64,000 nucleotides of DNA from Selenomonadaceae bacterium (GTDB lineage: Bacteria; Bacillota; Negativicutes; Selenomonadales; Selenomonadaceae): NCBI GenBank assembly GCA_017614505.1, contig JAGABT010000011.1, forward strand, positions 1 to 64,000. Reading direction: 5' to 3'. Made by a program: the position numbers and the translations under genes. This document shows positions 20,490 to 29,099 of the stretch, piece by piece (the stretch's first letter is position 1; each line of letters starts with the position of its first letter). Under the pieces are notes generated by a model. It saw only the letters and a program-made list of their open reading frames with translations. It was not told the origin of the DNA and ran no database searches.

Positions 20490-21896
20490 ATGGATAGCAA
20501 GAAAAATTCAGCAGTCAGAGATTTAACAGCAGAAGAACCGTCCAAACTGATTTTGTTCATGGCGCTGCCCCTTCTGGTTGGAAACATTGTCGAACAGCTT
20601 TACGACCTTACCGATACAATGGTACTCGGCAGGTTCCTGGGCGTTGAGGCGCTGGCGGCGGCGGGCAGCGTAGGCTGTCTTGTCAGCTTTATGAAAAGTT
20701 TCCTCGGCGGAATAACCTGCGGCTTCTCGATTTGCACTGGACAGAAAATGGGCGCGAAAGATTTCGCAGGCGTCCGCTACAGCCTTATCGTTTCCACGGC
20801 GCTTTCGCTGATACTCTCGGCAGTCACAATGATTATCGCGCTGCTGTTCAGCTACACGATTCTGGAAATGATGCACACGCCGATAGACATTATCGACGAC
20901 GCGCACAGCTTCCTCGTGGTAATGTTCGGCGGGCTTTCAATCTCAACGATGATGTGGCTGCTTTCAAACATGGTTCGCGTTTTCGGAAATACGAAACTGC
21001 CCGCTAAAATCTGGATGATGACGCTCGCGCTGAATATCGTCTTCGACCCGATAGCGATTATCGTACTCCACCTTGGAGTTAAGGGTATCGCCGCCGCAAC
21101 GATTCTCGCGCAGTTGATTGGCTGCATAATCTTCCTCTACAGACTGAAAGACGAACTGGCAATTTTCAACTTTTCGCGCGAAGATTTCAGAATTGACCGC
21201 GCCGTTATCCTCGAACACCTGAGAATGGGTCTCCCAATGGGCTTTCAATCCTCGCTGTTCGCAGTCGGCAGAGTCGTAACGCAGATGGCAATGAACAAGC
21301 TCGGCGTTATCGACATTGCGGCGGTAACCGTCTCCCAGCGCTTTGACAGCATGGCTTTCATGGTGATTATGAGTTTCGCCAGCGTCATTGCCGTCTTCAA
21401 CGCGCAGAACTACGGCGCGAAACGTTTCGACAGGATTCTGGAAGGCGTCAAAAAATGCGTCGTCATAACCTGCTTCGTCAGCCTCCTCATTTCCGCCTTC
21501 AACGTAGCCTTCGGCGCGGAAATTCTTAAACTTTTGCTCAACAACAGCAACGCGCAGGTTCTTGAGCAGGGCACCTTCTACATCATGGTCAACAGCCTGT
21601 TCTACTGGCTCTTCGCGCTGGTTGCGGTCTTCCGCATGGCACTGCAGGGCTTAGGAAGAAACAAAGCCCCGATGATTGCAAGTTCCACGGAACTCGTTGT
21701 CCGGCTTCTGGTCGCGCTGTTCCTTATCGACCAGGTTGGCTTTATCGGAATTTGCTTCTCCAACGCGCTGACATTCTTCGCCGCGAGCATTCCGCTTATC
21801 GCCGCTGTCGCCGCTGAACGCAGAAAGATTCGCGAACTCCTCGGTGAAACCGACGCTGAAGAATCTGCAGTGGCGCAGCTGGAACTTTCAAAGTAA
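20490..21896 (+). CDS. MATE family multidrug/sodium antiporter, copy 2
   Basis: 468 residues, same length and layout as the preceding gene, and similar at the N-terminus (EPSKLILFMALPLLVGN), in the GVEALAAAGSVG segment and around AQNYGA. About 12 predicted helices. The ATG follows AGGAGAGCAG. Divergence between the copies is clear enough to allow different substrates. The last gene of this unit; no strong terminator is visible in the 40 bases after it. Confidence 0.92.
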   Translation: MDSKKNSAVRDLTAEEPSKLILFMALPLLVGNIVEQLYDLTDTMVLGRFLGVEALAAAGSVGCLVSFMKSFLGGITCGFSICTGQKMGAKDFAGVRYSLIVSTALSLILSAVTMIIALLFSYTILEMMHTPIDIIDDAHSFLVVMFGGLSISTMMWLLSNMVRVFGNTKLPAKIWMMTLALNIVFDPIAIIVLHLGVKGIAAATILAQLIGCIIFLYRLKDELAIFNFSREDFRIDRAVILEHLRMGLPMGFQSSLFAVGRVVTQMAMNKLGVIDIAAVTVSQRFDSMAFMVIMSFASVIAVFNAQNYGAKRFDRILEGVKKCVVITCFVSLLISAFNVAFGAEILKLLLNNSNAQVLEQGTFYIMVNSLFYWLFALVAVFRMALQGLGRNKAPMIASSTELVVRLLVALFLIDQVGFIGICFSNALTFFAASIPLIAAVAAERRKIRELLGETDAEESAVAQLELSK

Positions 21897-21935
21897 ACTT
21901 CACCACCCTTGCTACTGGCACTTGAAAAATTTTGC

Positions 21936-21964
21936 GTGACATTTTCCTTCAAACAAGTTAAAAT
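21936..21964 (+). promoter_or_regulatory. Promoter of the CBS-ACT gene
   Basis: GTGACA (21936-21941), 17-bp spacer, TAAAAT (21959-21964), 47 bases before the ATG. Confidence 0.55.
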
Positions 21965-22010
21965 TCCCCTAATAAAACTGCGGGGGAAATTTTTTTTTGG
22001 AGGGGTTAAA

Positions 22011-22664
22011 ATGTTTGTAGCAGAAAGAATGACACGGCACCCGATAACGATGAACAGCAGCGCGACGATTGGCGAAGTTGACCGCATGATGAAGAAATAC
22101 AAATTCCACCGCATGATAATCGTGGACGGCGGAAAACTCGTTGGATACCTGAGCGACCGCGACGTTATGCGCGTAGCTCCTTCGCCGGCAACTTCCCTTT
22201 CCAAATTTGAAATTCGCACGCTGCTTGACAAACTCAGCGTTAAGGATATTATGCAAACAAAAGTTATCACGGTTTCGGAAAGCGCCACGATTGAGGAAGC
22301 TGCGCTGATAATGTACCAGAACAAAGTCGGCGGTCTGCCGGTAATTTCCGAAGTCGGCACCGTCGTTGGAATTATCACGGCGACGGATATTCTCAAAACG
22401 TTTATCGAAGTCATGGGCTTGCCGAGCGGCGGGAAAATCCGCATGACGCTGGAAGTCCCGAACAGGGTCGGCGTTATGGCGGAAATTACGAAAATCCTCG
22501 CTGATAAAAAAATTAATATCGACAGCATAATTATCTGCCACACGGACGAGCAATTCAGCGAAATTGTCGTGCGGCTCGACGACCGCCCAGAGGGTTTCGG
22601 CGGAATAACCTCTGAACTCGAAGCGCACGGCTACAAGGTCATTCACGTCGTAAAAATTAAATAG
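22011..22664 (+). CDS. CBS-pair and ACT domain protein (AcuB-like)
   Basis: 217 residues from the ATG at 22011 (TTGGAGGGG upstream). Two CBS motifs (about residues 1-60 and 75-135), with typical DRDVMR and GIITATDIL ends, form an adenine-nucleotide-sensing pair. A C-terminal ACT domain (about 145-215) begins LEVPNRVGVMAEI, a ligand-binding regulatory fold. The order CBS-CBS-ACT matches the AcuB group, whose exact role is unclear. It is followed 33 bases later by ubiX on the same strand. Confidence 0.88.
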   Translation: MFVAERMTRHPITMNSSATIGEVDRMMKKYKFHRMIIVDGGKLVGYLSDRDVMRVAPSPATSLSKFEIRTLLDKLSVKDIMQTKVITVSESATIEEAALIMYQNKVGGLPVISEVGTVVGIITATDILKTFIEVMGLPSGGKIRMTLEVPNRVGVMAEITKILADKKINIDSIIICHTDEQFSEIVVRLDDRPEGFGGITSELEAHGYKVIHVVKIK

Positions 22665-22697
22665 ATTCGGGAAAAAATTCAACTGGAGGTGACCTTT

Positions 22698-23261
22698 GTG
22701 CGAATAATCGTAGGTATAACCGGCGCCAGCGGCATTGTCATTGCCGTGGAACTTTTGCAGCGCCTGAAAAAAATGGACAGTGTCGAAACTCACCTGCTAG
22801 TCACGGAAGGCGGAATGCTCACGATTCGCGACGAAACTAATTTTGACGTGTATGAAATTAACAAGCTCGCCGACGTGGTTTATAACGTGCACGAAATGGA
22901 CGCCGCAATAGCCAGCGGCAGTTTCATGACGGACGGTATGGCTATCGTTCCCTGTACAATGAAGACCGTCGCGGGTATCGTCAACGGCTACAGCGATAAT
23001 CTGCTCCTGCGCGCCGCTGACGTTTGCATTAAGGAAAAGCGCCCGCTGGTACTCGTCCCGCGCGAAATGCCCTTCAGCAAAATTCACCTGCGCAATATGA
23101 AAGAGCTCGCCGATATTGGCGTAGTCATAATGCCGCCGGTTATGACTTTCTACAACACCGACATGACGCTCCAGTCGCACATTAACCACGTCGTCAACAA
23201 AATTCTGCTTCATCTGAAACTGCCGTCTGAACTTATCGAATGGAGCGGCGGGAAAAAATAA
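22698..23261 (+). CDS. ubiX: Flavin prenyltransferase UbiX
   Basis: 187 residues beginning with RIIVGITGASG, the FMN-binding signature, and containing the PCTMKTVAGIVNG segment and VLVPREMPFS motif of the family. UbiX prenylates FMN to make the cofactor of UbiD-type decarboxylases. I start it at the GTG at 22698; the GTG at 22689 lies inside the GGAGGTG ribosome binding site. No ubiD gene is in the window. Confidence 0.93.
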   Translation: MRIIVGITGASGIVIAVELLQRLKKMDSVETHLLVTEGGMLTIRDETNFDVYEINKLADVVYNVHEMDAAIASGSFMTDGMAIVPCTMKTVAGIVNGYSDNLLLRAADVCIKEKRPLVLVPREMPFSKIHLRNMKELADIGVVIMPPVMTFYNTDMTLQSHINHVVNKILLHLKLPSELIEWSGGKK

Positions 23262-23329
23262 TTCGCGCAGTACTTTAAAAATTCGGCGATTAGCGATATA
23301 ATTAATAAAAATTTCAGGAGGAACAAACC

Positions 23330-24103
23330 ATGCCAAGCACTAAGAAAGAATCATTCGGCAAGCTCAGCGACGGGCGCGAAGCCAGCGTCTACACCCTGCG
23401 CAACACCAAAGGCAACGAGCTCAAGGTTACCGACTACGGCGCGCGTATCGTCTCCATGCGTTTCCGCGACAAAAATTTCGATAACAAATTCCTGCTCAAA
23501 ACTTATCCCGACGCCAGCGGCTACGAAAAAGACAGCGCCGCCGGTATCGTCTACGTGGACGGCGACGCTCAAAAGTTCGCGCAGATTATCTGGAACAGCG
23601 AAACCTTCACCGAGGGCGTTCGATTCACCGCCGAAGTTGACGGCGTAAGCGCGGAAATCGTCTACAGCCTCTCCAACGATAACGAAATCAGCATCAAGTA
23701 CAAAGCCAAGGGCGCGGCAGATATTTCCACCCAGCTCGTATTCAGCGCCGACGCTCTGCCCGATTCGAGTATCGTCAAGGTCTTCGACGAAAATTATTCC
23801 AGCGGCAAAATCGCCGGCTCCAACGTCTACGCAATTCTCGATAAGCCCGCCAGCGTCGAAATGGAACTGGGAATGTTCGGCTACGACATCGGCTGCCCAA
23901 TCGACTACCTGGACGGCGGGCTCAAAAACGCCGCTGAAATTCTCTCCGACGCCGCCAATATCCTTACTCTCATTTACGCCACGCAGAACAATCTGCATAT
24001 CGCTGAACATGAAGGCGGCTACGCTGTCAAAACCAGCGGCGCCAAATCTGCTGACGGCGTTGTCAGCGGGCAGACCGTTTACGTTTTCAAAAATCGCCGC
24101 TAA
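23330..24103 (+). CDS. Degenerate aldose-1-epimerase-like protein
   Basis: 257 residues. The first 60 match the start of galactose mutarotase (ESFGKL.DGREASVYTLRN...TDYGARIVSM). The rest keeps a beta-rich character but is about 80 residues short of normal GalM. I find neither the usual catalytic His pair nor a clear counterpart of the catalytic Glu motif. It may bind a sugar without catalysis or have another role. It has its own TATAAT-containing upstream region and a strong CAGGAGG site. Followed by mosaic element copy e, which is oriented with the opposing gene. Confidence 0.7.
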   Translation: MPSTKKESFGKLSDGREASVYTLRNTKGNELKVTDYGARIVSMRFRDKNFDNKFLLKTYPDASGYEKDSAAGIVYVDGDAQKFAQIIWNSETFTEGVRFTAEVDGVSAEIVYSLSNDNEISIKYKAKGAADISTQLVFSADALPDSSIVKVFDENYSSGKIAGSNVYAILDKPASVEMELGMFGYDIGCPIDYLDGGLKNAAEILSDAANILTLIYATQNNLHIAEHEGGYAVKTSGAKSADGVVSGQTVYVFKNRR

Positions 24104-24107
24104 TAAA

Positions 24108-24237
24108 AAAAGAGGCGCCACATGGTGCAGGTGTGAACTGGTGAACACCTGCTTGCGCCGCCCGCGTTGAGAGCGTGACGCGAACACCGCGGGCAATTTT
24201 CTTTGCCAGCGTTTCTTTTTCTAAAAGAAACGCTGAT
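24108..24237 (-). repeat. Mosaic palindromic 3'-end element, copy e
   Basis: On the minus strand it starts directly after the AsmA-like stop codon. AGCGTTTCTTTT...AAAAGAAACGCT hairpin, GCAAAGAAA, a CCCGCGGTG...CGCGGG hairpin shared with copy h, and a variant GGCGC palindrome whose centre carries an AGGTGTGAACTGGTGAACACCT insert, itself palindromic. Confidence 0.85.
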
Positions 24238-25656
24238 TTAATTTTTTATGTAGGTTCTGACAAGCTCGCCTTTCGCATTGGTAATTTTGATTGGCGCGAG
24301 CGTGAGTTTTTTGTCGACGATACTCAGGGCGTCGGTAGAAATTTTGTAGCCGCCCATGTCAATTTCGACATCGTAGAAGCTCAGATTCTGGTACTCATTT
24401 TTGAACCTGCCGGAAAGTTTGTCGAAGAACAGAACGCTGTACCTGCCCTTGCCGGAAACGAAACTGCCGCTGGTCGTAGTTTCTTTGGGACTGCCTTTGG
24501 AATTTATCGCCAGCTCAAGGTCAACGTTGCAGTGGAGGTGGGACTTCGGCAGGGCGGTGTAGGCTTTCAAATTCCTGCCGTGCCCGTAGATATTGTAGTA
24601 GCGCGTGTCGATATTGTAATCGCCGTAAGCCGTAAGCGAGCCGTCGTAAACGTCCGCGGTCACGTCGACGAAATTCAGCGTGGCGTCTTCGTAGCGGATT
24701 TTGCCGCTGACATTTTTGAAGTTGAGACCTGGAATGTGCAGTTCGTTCAGCTTGACAATACCGCGACCGAGCGGATGAGTGACGGCGCCGGTGAAGTGCG
24801 TGCGCAGAGTCATTTCGTCGTTAATGTTAAGACCGAAGCCGAGGGACGACGGTTCAACTTCGCGCAGGACGATTTGCAAATCGCATTCGGGAACGGGTTC
24901 GGGTTTGAAGTCGATTTTGCCGCGAATATCCATGCCTCGCCCGATCATTGTGCCGCCGAAGCCGCCGGTATGAACTTCGAGCATCATTGCGTCGCCGGTA
25001 TCGACGCTGGCGGAAAAGTTCACGCCGCGCAGAAGGTAATGGCGTTCGCGGTAGAAAACTTCAAAGCTGCAGTTTTCCAGCGCGAGACTGGCTTTGATTT
25101 TGCGCCCTTCGAGGTTGAAATTTTTCCAGCCGGTTTCGATTTTGGAGCGCTGAAGTCGGCGCCGGTGTTCGCCAATTTCCTTGAGCTCGTCCTCGGTTTT
25201 ATTGACGTGGCTGACTTTTTCTTCCCAGTCTTCGGAATTGGTCTTCATTTCGTCGCTGACTTTTTTGAAGTCTGGGGACTGGCGAATAAAATCGACGCTC
25301 ATATTTTCATCAAGATTGATTGAAACGCTGGCGCCGCGCAGGTGCAGTTCCTGCACGGTGGTTGAGCTGAAATTTTTGGTGATAACGTCGTAGAGCCGGA
25401 CGCTGAATCCGCCTTCAGGAATTTCGAGAATCGTGCCGCCGCGTTCGTCCTTCCAGAGCAGATTTTTAAAAGAGACTTCGCCCCAGATATTTGCGGAAAT
25501 TTTTTCAGCGGTGATTGTGCCTTTGAGCATTTGCTGTTCCTGCATGGCGCGGTTGAAAATTTCGGCGGCGCCGCGGCTCAGCACTTCCAGCGCGATTAGA
25601 AAAAGCACGGCGAGTACCGGCAGCGCGATTAGAAAATATTTTGCTGGCTTTTTCAT
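24238..25656 (-). CDS. AsmA-like envelope protein
   Basis: 472 residues with one N-terminal membrane anchor (about 8-28) and a long beta-rich exported part with repeated hydrophobic/polar alternation, as in AsmA/TamB-type proteins that are thought to carry lipids towards the outer membrane. A coiled-coil-like charged stretch lies around residues 115-160. Third gene of the htrA-rlmH unit, 11 bases after rlmH, with a GGGGA site. The family points to a diderm cell envelope. Assignment is from architecture; exact subfamily uncertain. Confidence 0.7.
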   Translation of the reverse strand: MKKPAKYFLIALPVLAVLFLIALEVLSRGAAEIFNRAMQEQQMLKGTITAEKISANIWGEVSFKNLLWKDERGGTILEIPEGGFSVRLYDVITKNFSSTTVQELHLRGASVSINLDENMSVDFIRQSPDFKKVSDEMKTNSEDWEEKVSHVNKTEDELKEIGEHRRRLQRSKIETGWKNFNLEGRKIKASLALENCSFEVFYRERHYLLRGVNFSASVDTGDAMMLEVHTGGFGGTMIGRGMDIRGKIDFKPEPVPECDLQIVLREVEPSSLGFGLNINDEMTLRTHFTGAVTHPLGRGIVKLNELHIPGLNFKNVSGKIRYEDATLNFVDVTADVYDGSLTAYGDYNIDTRYYNIYGHGRNLKAYTALPKSHLHCNVDLELAINSKGSPKETTTSGSFVSGKGRYSVLFFDKLSGRFKNEYQNLSFYDVEIDMGGYKISTDALSIVDKKLTLAPIKITNAKGELVRTYIKN

Positions 25657-25667
25657 AGGATTCCCCG

Positions 25668-26111
25668 TTAATAGTGGTAGGGTTCGCCGCGAATAATTTT
25701 GAAGGCGCGGTAAATCTGCTCAACGAGAATCAGCCGCGCGAACTGGTGCGTAAAAGTCATCGGCGAAAAGCTTAGGCGGAAATTGGCGGCGCGCCGGACT
25801 TCGTCGCTGAGACCGAACGCTCCACCAATTATAAAAGTAATTTCGCTGACGCCGTGCAGATTGAGCGCGGCAATTTTTTCTGCAAAGTTTTCGGAGCTCA
25901 AAGTTTCGCCGGCGACGTCCAGCACGATAACAAAACTTTCGCGCAGGACTTGAGCCAGCAGCTTAGCGCCTTCCTCTTCGAGCGTGCGGCATTCGGGAAT
26001 TTCGGCGACTTCAACTTTCGCGAAGGGCTTAATGCGCTTGAGGTACTCATTAACGCCGTCGATTAAAAATTTTTCCTTGAGCCGCCCAATCGTGCAGATT
26101 TTAATTTTCAT
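25668..26111 (-). CDS. rlmH: 23S rRNA pseudouridine-1915 N3-methyltransferase
   Basis: 147-residue SPOUT methyltransferase that acts on helix 69 of assembled 70S ribosomes. It has the KIKICTIGRLKE start, the glycine-rich FIIGGAFGLS loop and the invariant C-terminus EQIYRAFKIIRGEPYHY. Its start codon overlaps the htrA stop (ATGA), so the two are translationally coupled. Confidence 0.97.
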   Translation of the reverse strand: MKIKICTIGRLKEKFLIDGVNEYLKRIKPFAKVEVAEIPECRTLEEEGAKLLAQVLRESFVIVLDVAGETLSSENFAEKIAALNLHGVSEITFIIGGAFGLSDEVRRAANFRLSFSPMTFTHQFARLILVEQIYRAFKIIRGEPYHY

Positions 26112-27280
26112 CAGCCTGCGCGGCGCTGGGATTCGTATTCATCATGCGGCATTTCCTGCAGGATAACATCGACAGTCTGTTCAGTGCCGTTGCGGTCGAA
26201 GGCAACCTTGATTGTGGCGCCGACCTTGTGCGCAACAATATTCGAGCGGACTTCGGCGACGGTATTAACTTCCTTGCCGTCGACGCTGAGAATAATATCG
26301 CCGCGCTGGAAGCCAGCCCTGTCAGCCGGAGAATTTATCGCAACCTGGAAAACGTAAACGCCGCGCTTGATATTGAGCTGGTAGCCGTAGCGGGCGGCGG
26401 TCGGCGGGTCAAAAATCGTGACGCCGAGATATGGGCGGGCGACGTAGCCTTTCTCCATGAGCTCATTCACAACGTCTTTAACTGTGTTAATCGGAATGGA
26501 AAAGGCAATGCCCTCGACGCCTTCGCGCGCAACTTTGGCGTTGTTGATGCCAATGACTTCGCCTTCGTAGTTGACGAGCGCGCCGCCGGAATTGCCTGGG
26601 CTAATCGCGGCGTCCGTCTGCAAAAGGCTAACGTCGTTCAAACTAATCGAGCGGTCAATGGCGCTGATAACGCCGACGGTTACGCTGCCGTGGAGCGCCA
26701 GCCCCATTGGGTTGCCGATAGCTACGACGGGTTCGCCGACCATGATTTCATCGGAATTGCCGAAGCGGGCGGAAGGCAGATTTTTGGCGTCGATTTTTAC
26801 AACGGCAATGTCAGTCATTTCGTCCGTGCCGACGAGCGTGCCGCTGTACGAGGAGCCGTCCTCCAGCGAAACGATTAATTCATTGGCGCCGGCAATAACG
26901 TGGTTGTTGGTGACGATGTAGCCGTCGTTGCGGAAAATGACGCCGGAGCCGAAGCCGCGTTCAACTTCAACCTGTCTGTTCGTGAAAAAGTCCTGCGCGA
27001 CGGCTTTGTTGGTAATTCCGACGATAGCGGGACCGACTTCACGGGCAACCTGCACTACGGGCGTATTTCGGACGCCGGAACGGGCTTTAGCGGCGCTGGC
27101 GGTATTGCCTGCCGCGACGGGTACGACATCCTCAGTGACTTCAGCGGTTGCGGCGGATTTATTTTCTTCGACGGGGACAGTTTCAGTTTCGGTTTCAGCG
27201 CTTTGACTGCAGCCGCCGAATATCAGCGAGGCTGAGGCGACCGCTGCGCAAATCAGTTTTGTTAATTTCTTTTTAGTCAT
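26111..27280 (-). CDS. htrA: HtrA/DegP-type serine protease, lipoprotein form
   Basis: 389 residues. Lipobox FGGC (Cys24), a low-complexity Glu/Thr/Ala linker (25-70), a trypsin-like domain with catalytic His127 (TNNHVI), Asp157 (MTDIAVV) and Ser231 (GNSGGA), and one PDZ domain (about 285-385) for substrate recognition. It degrades or refolds damaged envelope proteins. Other HtrA proteins of Firmicutes are usually anchored by a helix, whereas here a lipid anchor is predicted. First gene of htrA-rlmH-asmA-like. Confidence 0.94.
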   Translation of the reverse strand: MTKKKLTKLICAAVASASLIFGGCSQSAETETETVPVEENKSAATAEVTEDVVPVAAGNTASAAKARSGVRNTPVVQVAREVGPAIVGITNKAVAQDFFTNRQVEVERGFGSGVIFRNDGYIVTNNHVIAGANELIVSLEDGSSYSGTLVGTDEMTDIAVVKIDAKNLPSARFGNSDEIMVGEPVVAIGNPMGLALHGSVTVGVISAIDRSISLNDVSLLQTDAAISPGNSGGALVNYEGEVIGINNAKVAREGVEGIAFSIPINTVKDVVNELMEKGYVARPYLGVTIFDPPTAARYGYQLNIKRGVYVFQVAINSPADRAGFQRGDIILSVDGKEVNTVAEVRSNIVAHKVGATIKVAFDRNGTEQTVDVILQEMPHDEYESQRRAG

Positions 27281-27335
27281 GATTCAAAACCTCCGCGCTA
27301 ATTTTACTTTGTTGCGGCGAAAATTACAAGCGCCG

Positions 27336-27365
27336 TTGACAATTTTCGTGCAAGTGTGGTAAACT
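27336..27365 (+). promoter_or_regulatory. Promoter of rplS
   Basis: TTGACA (27336-27341), 18-bp spacer and TAAACT (27360-27365) with a TG extension, giving a transcript start near 27372. Confidence 0.65.
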
Positions 27366-27379
27366 GCACAAGTTTAACA

Positions 27380-27420
27380 GGCGTTCCTCTGGACTTTTGT
27401 CATGAACGCCGGAGGGAGGA
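27380..27420 (+). promoter_or_regulatory. rplS leader hairpin (L19 leader-like)
   Basis: GGCGTTC (27380-27386) pairs with GAACGCC (27404-27410), directly followed by the GGAGGGAGG ribosome binding site. A short hairpin at this place fits the L19 leader described for Firmicutes rplS, which is thought to mediate autoregulation. Family membership would need a covariance-model search. Confidence 0.5.
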
Positions 27421-27430
27421 AAATTTTTAA

Positions 27431-27772
27431 ATGAACATTATCGAAATTCTTGAGAAGGAACAGCTCCGCGACGTTGCGCCGTTTGCGCCTGGCGATACCG
27501 TCAGAGTTCATGCGAAAATCGTCGAAGGCAACCGCGAGCGTATCCAGATTTTTGAGGGCGTTGTTATCGGGCGTCAGGGTACCGGCATTCGCGAAATGTT
27601 TACCGTGCGCCGCATTTCCTATGGCGTCGGCGTCGAAAGAATGTTCCCTGTGCATTCGCCGCGCGTCGAAAAAGTCGAAGTCGTCCGCCGTGGCGCGGTT
27701 CGTCGTGCTAAGCTCTATTATCTGCGTAAACTCACTGGCAAGGCGGCTCGTATCAAGGAAAAGAAATCTTAA
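27431..27772 (+). CDS. rplS: 50S ribosomal protein L19
   Basis: 113 residues, normal length. Contains the family core [22 protein letters not shown] (split here for length: [10 protein letters not shown] then [11 protein letters not shown]), [19 protein letters not shown] and the basic C-terminal [20 protein letters not shown] region. Monocistronic here, flanked by its own promoter and mosaic element copy f. Confidence 0.97.
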   Translation: MNIIEILEKEQLRDVAPFAPGDTVRVHAKIVEGNRERIQIFEGVVIGRQGTGIREMFTVRRISYGVGVERMFPVHSPRVEKVEVVRRGAVRRAKLYYLRKLTGKAARIKEKKS

Positions 27773-27777
27773 GTTGT

Positions 27778-27946
27778 GGATCTACTTTCTTTTGGCGCAA
27801 AAGAAAGTAGCAAAGAAAACATGCCCGCTTCGCTCGCATCCATGCGAGCTGGCGGGCGGGGCGCGCCGTCCATGGCGCGCTCCCTAAGCGCGTGCGTCCA
27901 TGGCGCGCTCCTTAAGCGCGTGCGTCCATGGGGCGCCTCTTTTTCC
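27778..27946 (+). repeat. Mosaic palindromic 3'-end element, copy f (two tandem 28-bp units)
   Basis: Begins a few bases after the rplS stop. CTACTTTCTTTT...AAAAGAAAGTAG hairpin identical in stem to copy a, the same CCCGCTTCGCTCGCATCC hairpin as copy a, then GGCGCGCC and two adjacent 28-bp units ending in GGGGCGCCTCTTTTT, which resembles a terminator tail. It ends two bases before the convergent queE stop. Confidence 0.87.
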
Positions 27947-27947
27947 A

Positions 27948-28649
27948 TTATAATATTTTTAGCATTCGGTGCGTCTGAGGTATCACTCGGACGTTTTTTA
28001 CTTTCTGCAGGGCGCGCGCCTGCAGTTCCAAAATTTTTCGCGCGTCAATCGCCCGCACGTTTTTCACCGGCGTCACCGGCTGGAGTATCAGCAAATCCTC
28101 CGGCGCCAGCAAATCTACCGCCGCGTCAAATTCTTCCGGCGCAGTTTCGGCGGTGACTACAATTTTGGCGTATAAATCTTTCGCGCGGGCAATTTTTAAA
28201 AACTCGCGGTGCTCAGCGAAATGCGCGCTCGGCAGTTTAATATCCATGCTGATAATGTCCACAGCGTCGATAATTTTTTCCAGCGCGGCGGGCAGCGTGC
28301 CGTTCGTCTCAAGGAAAATTTTATTGTCAATCTGCGCGGCGACTTCACTGATAAATTGCCAGTGCAAAAGCGGTTCGCCGCCAGTAAAGCTCACGGAATG
28401 CGTCGGAATTTCAGCGCTGAATCGCTTTATAATGTCGGCAGCCTGCGCGGCGTCAAGCGGATTTTTAATCTGCGTGAACTCCATTGAGCCGGCGCTGGTC
28501 TCGACGTTACAGAACTCCGCGCTGGAAAAATTCGTGTCGCAGTAGGCGCAGTTCAAATTGCAGTCGGCAGTACGGATAAAAGTCTGGCGGCAGCCGACGT
28601 ACTTGCCTTCGCCCTGAATCGAAGAAAAAATTTCAATCACATTGGTCAT
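27948..28649 (-). CDS. queE: 7-carboxy-7-deazaguanine synthase
   Basis: 233-residue radical SAM enzyme that converts carboxytetrahydropterin to the 7-deazaguanine base of queuosine. It has FSSIQGEGKYVG near the start, the cluster motif CNLNCAYC (C-x3-C-x2-C, 30-37), the SFTGGEPLL motif and a conserved SMDIKLP region. No other queuosine gene is in the window. Convergent with rplS. Confidence 0.93.
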   Translation of the reverse strand: MTNVIEIFSSIQGEGKYVGCRQTFIRTADCNLNCAYCDTNFSSAEFCNVETSAGSMEFTQIKNPLDAAQAADIIKRFSAEIPTHSVSFTGGEPLLHWQFISEVAAQIDNKIFLETNGTLPAALEKIIDAVDIISMDIKLPSAHFAEHREFLKIARAKDLYAKIVVTAETAPEEFDAAVDLLAPEDLLILQPVTPVKNVRAIDARKILELQARALQKVKNVRVIPQTHRMLKIL

Positions 28650-28678
28650 AATTTCACCAGCTTAAATTTGTCAAGGGC

Positions 28679-28707
28679 TTGTCATAAAAAAATTTTTGTG
28701 CTATCAT
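28679..28707 (+). promoter_or_regulatory. Promoter of the structured RNA
   Basis: TTGTCA (28679-28684), 17-bp spacer and TATCAT (28702-28707). Transcription would begin near 28714, with no open frame downstream. Confidence 0.65.
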
Positions 28708-28713
28708 ACTCAG

Positions 28714-28944
28714 CGAGAAGGGACGTTCTGGAGTGCGCGAGGACTTTGGGAATGTCTAACCTACATTAATTTTAGGGAATCTGATTTGTGTCGGCAGATG
28801 TAGAGTCGCATTTTTTCTCAGCGAATAACAGAAACCGAGCTTAGGATACCCACCTGCATTACGCGGGTTTAGACATTTGAGGATACGGCATTTTGGATCC
28901 CTTTTTGGGGAGGGGCTGGCGACTTCGGTCGGTAGCCCCTTTTC
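28714..28944 (+). ncRNA. ssrS: Structured non-coding RNA, 6S RNA candidate
   Basis: A free-standing transcription unit of about 190-230 nt with promoter and intrinsic terminator but no credible open frame. Long-range pairing closes a rod: AATGTCTAA (28751-28759) with TTAGACATT (28869-28877), and AAGGGA with TCCCTT further out. Inside are a CTACAT...ATGTAG arm and an ACCC...GGGT arm around an unpaired centre. An irregular rod with a central bubble and no coding content fits 6S RNA, which binds RNA polymerase. tmRNA, SRP RNA and RNase P RNA were considered and do not fit. The RNA gene is well supported; the 6S label is an inference. Confidence 0.55.
28912..28944 (+). terminator. Terminator of the structured RNA
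   Basis: GGGGCT (28912-28917) pairs with AGCCCC (28934-28939) around an inner GAC-TTCG-GTC tetraloop stem, followed by TTTTCT. Confidence 0.85.
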
Positions 28945-28970
28945 TGCGTTTTGGGCTTTTTATTATCAGC

Positions 28971-29098
28971 ATTTCTTTCGAGAAAGTGCAACTGCGATGA
29001 GTAAGAGCAGTTGCTGCTGGCAAAGAAAGCTGCCCGCTGCGGAAAGCACGCCTTGCTACGCAAGCCGCGCAGGCGCCCCATCCATGGGGCGCTTCTTT
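28971..29098 (+). repeat. Mosaic palindromic 3'-end element, copy g
   Basis: Lies 30 bases after the structured-RNA terminator and is oriented with that RNA, not with priA on the other strand. The first hairpin carries an extra CAACTGC...GCAGTTG arm. Then come GGCAAAGAAA, a GC-rich hairpin of different sequence, and the GGCGCCCC...GGGGCGC palindrome followed by TTCTTTTTT, a good terminator shape. Confidence 0.8.
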
Positions 29099-29099
29099 T

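Noticed and set aside
28714..28944. tmRNA, SRP RNA or RNase P RNA
   Set aside because: No tRNA-like acceptor or CCA end, no tag frame, no SRP GGAA-type conserved hairpin and no RNase P core sequence.
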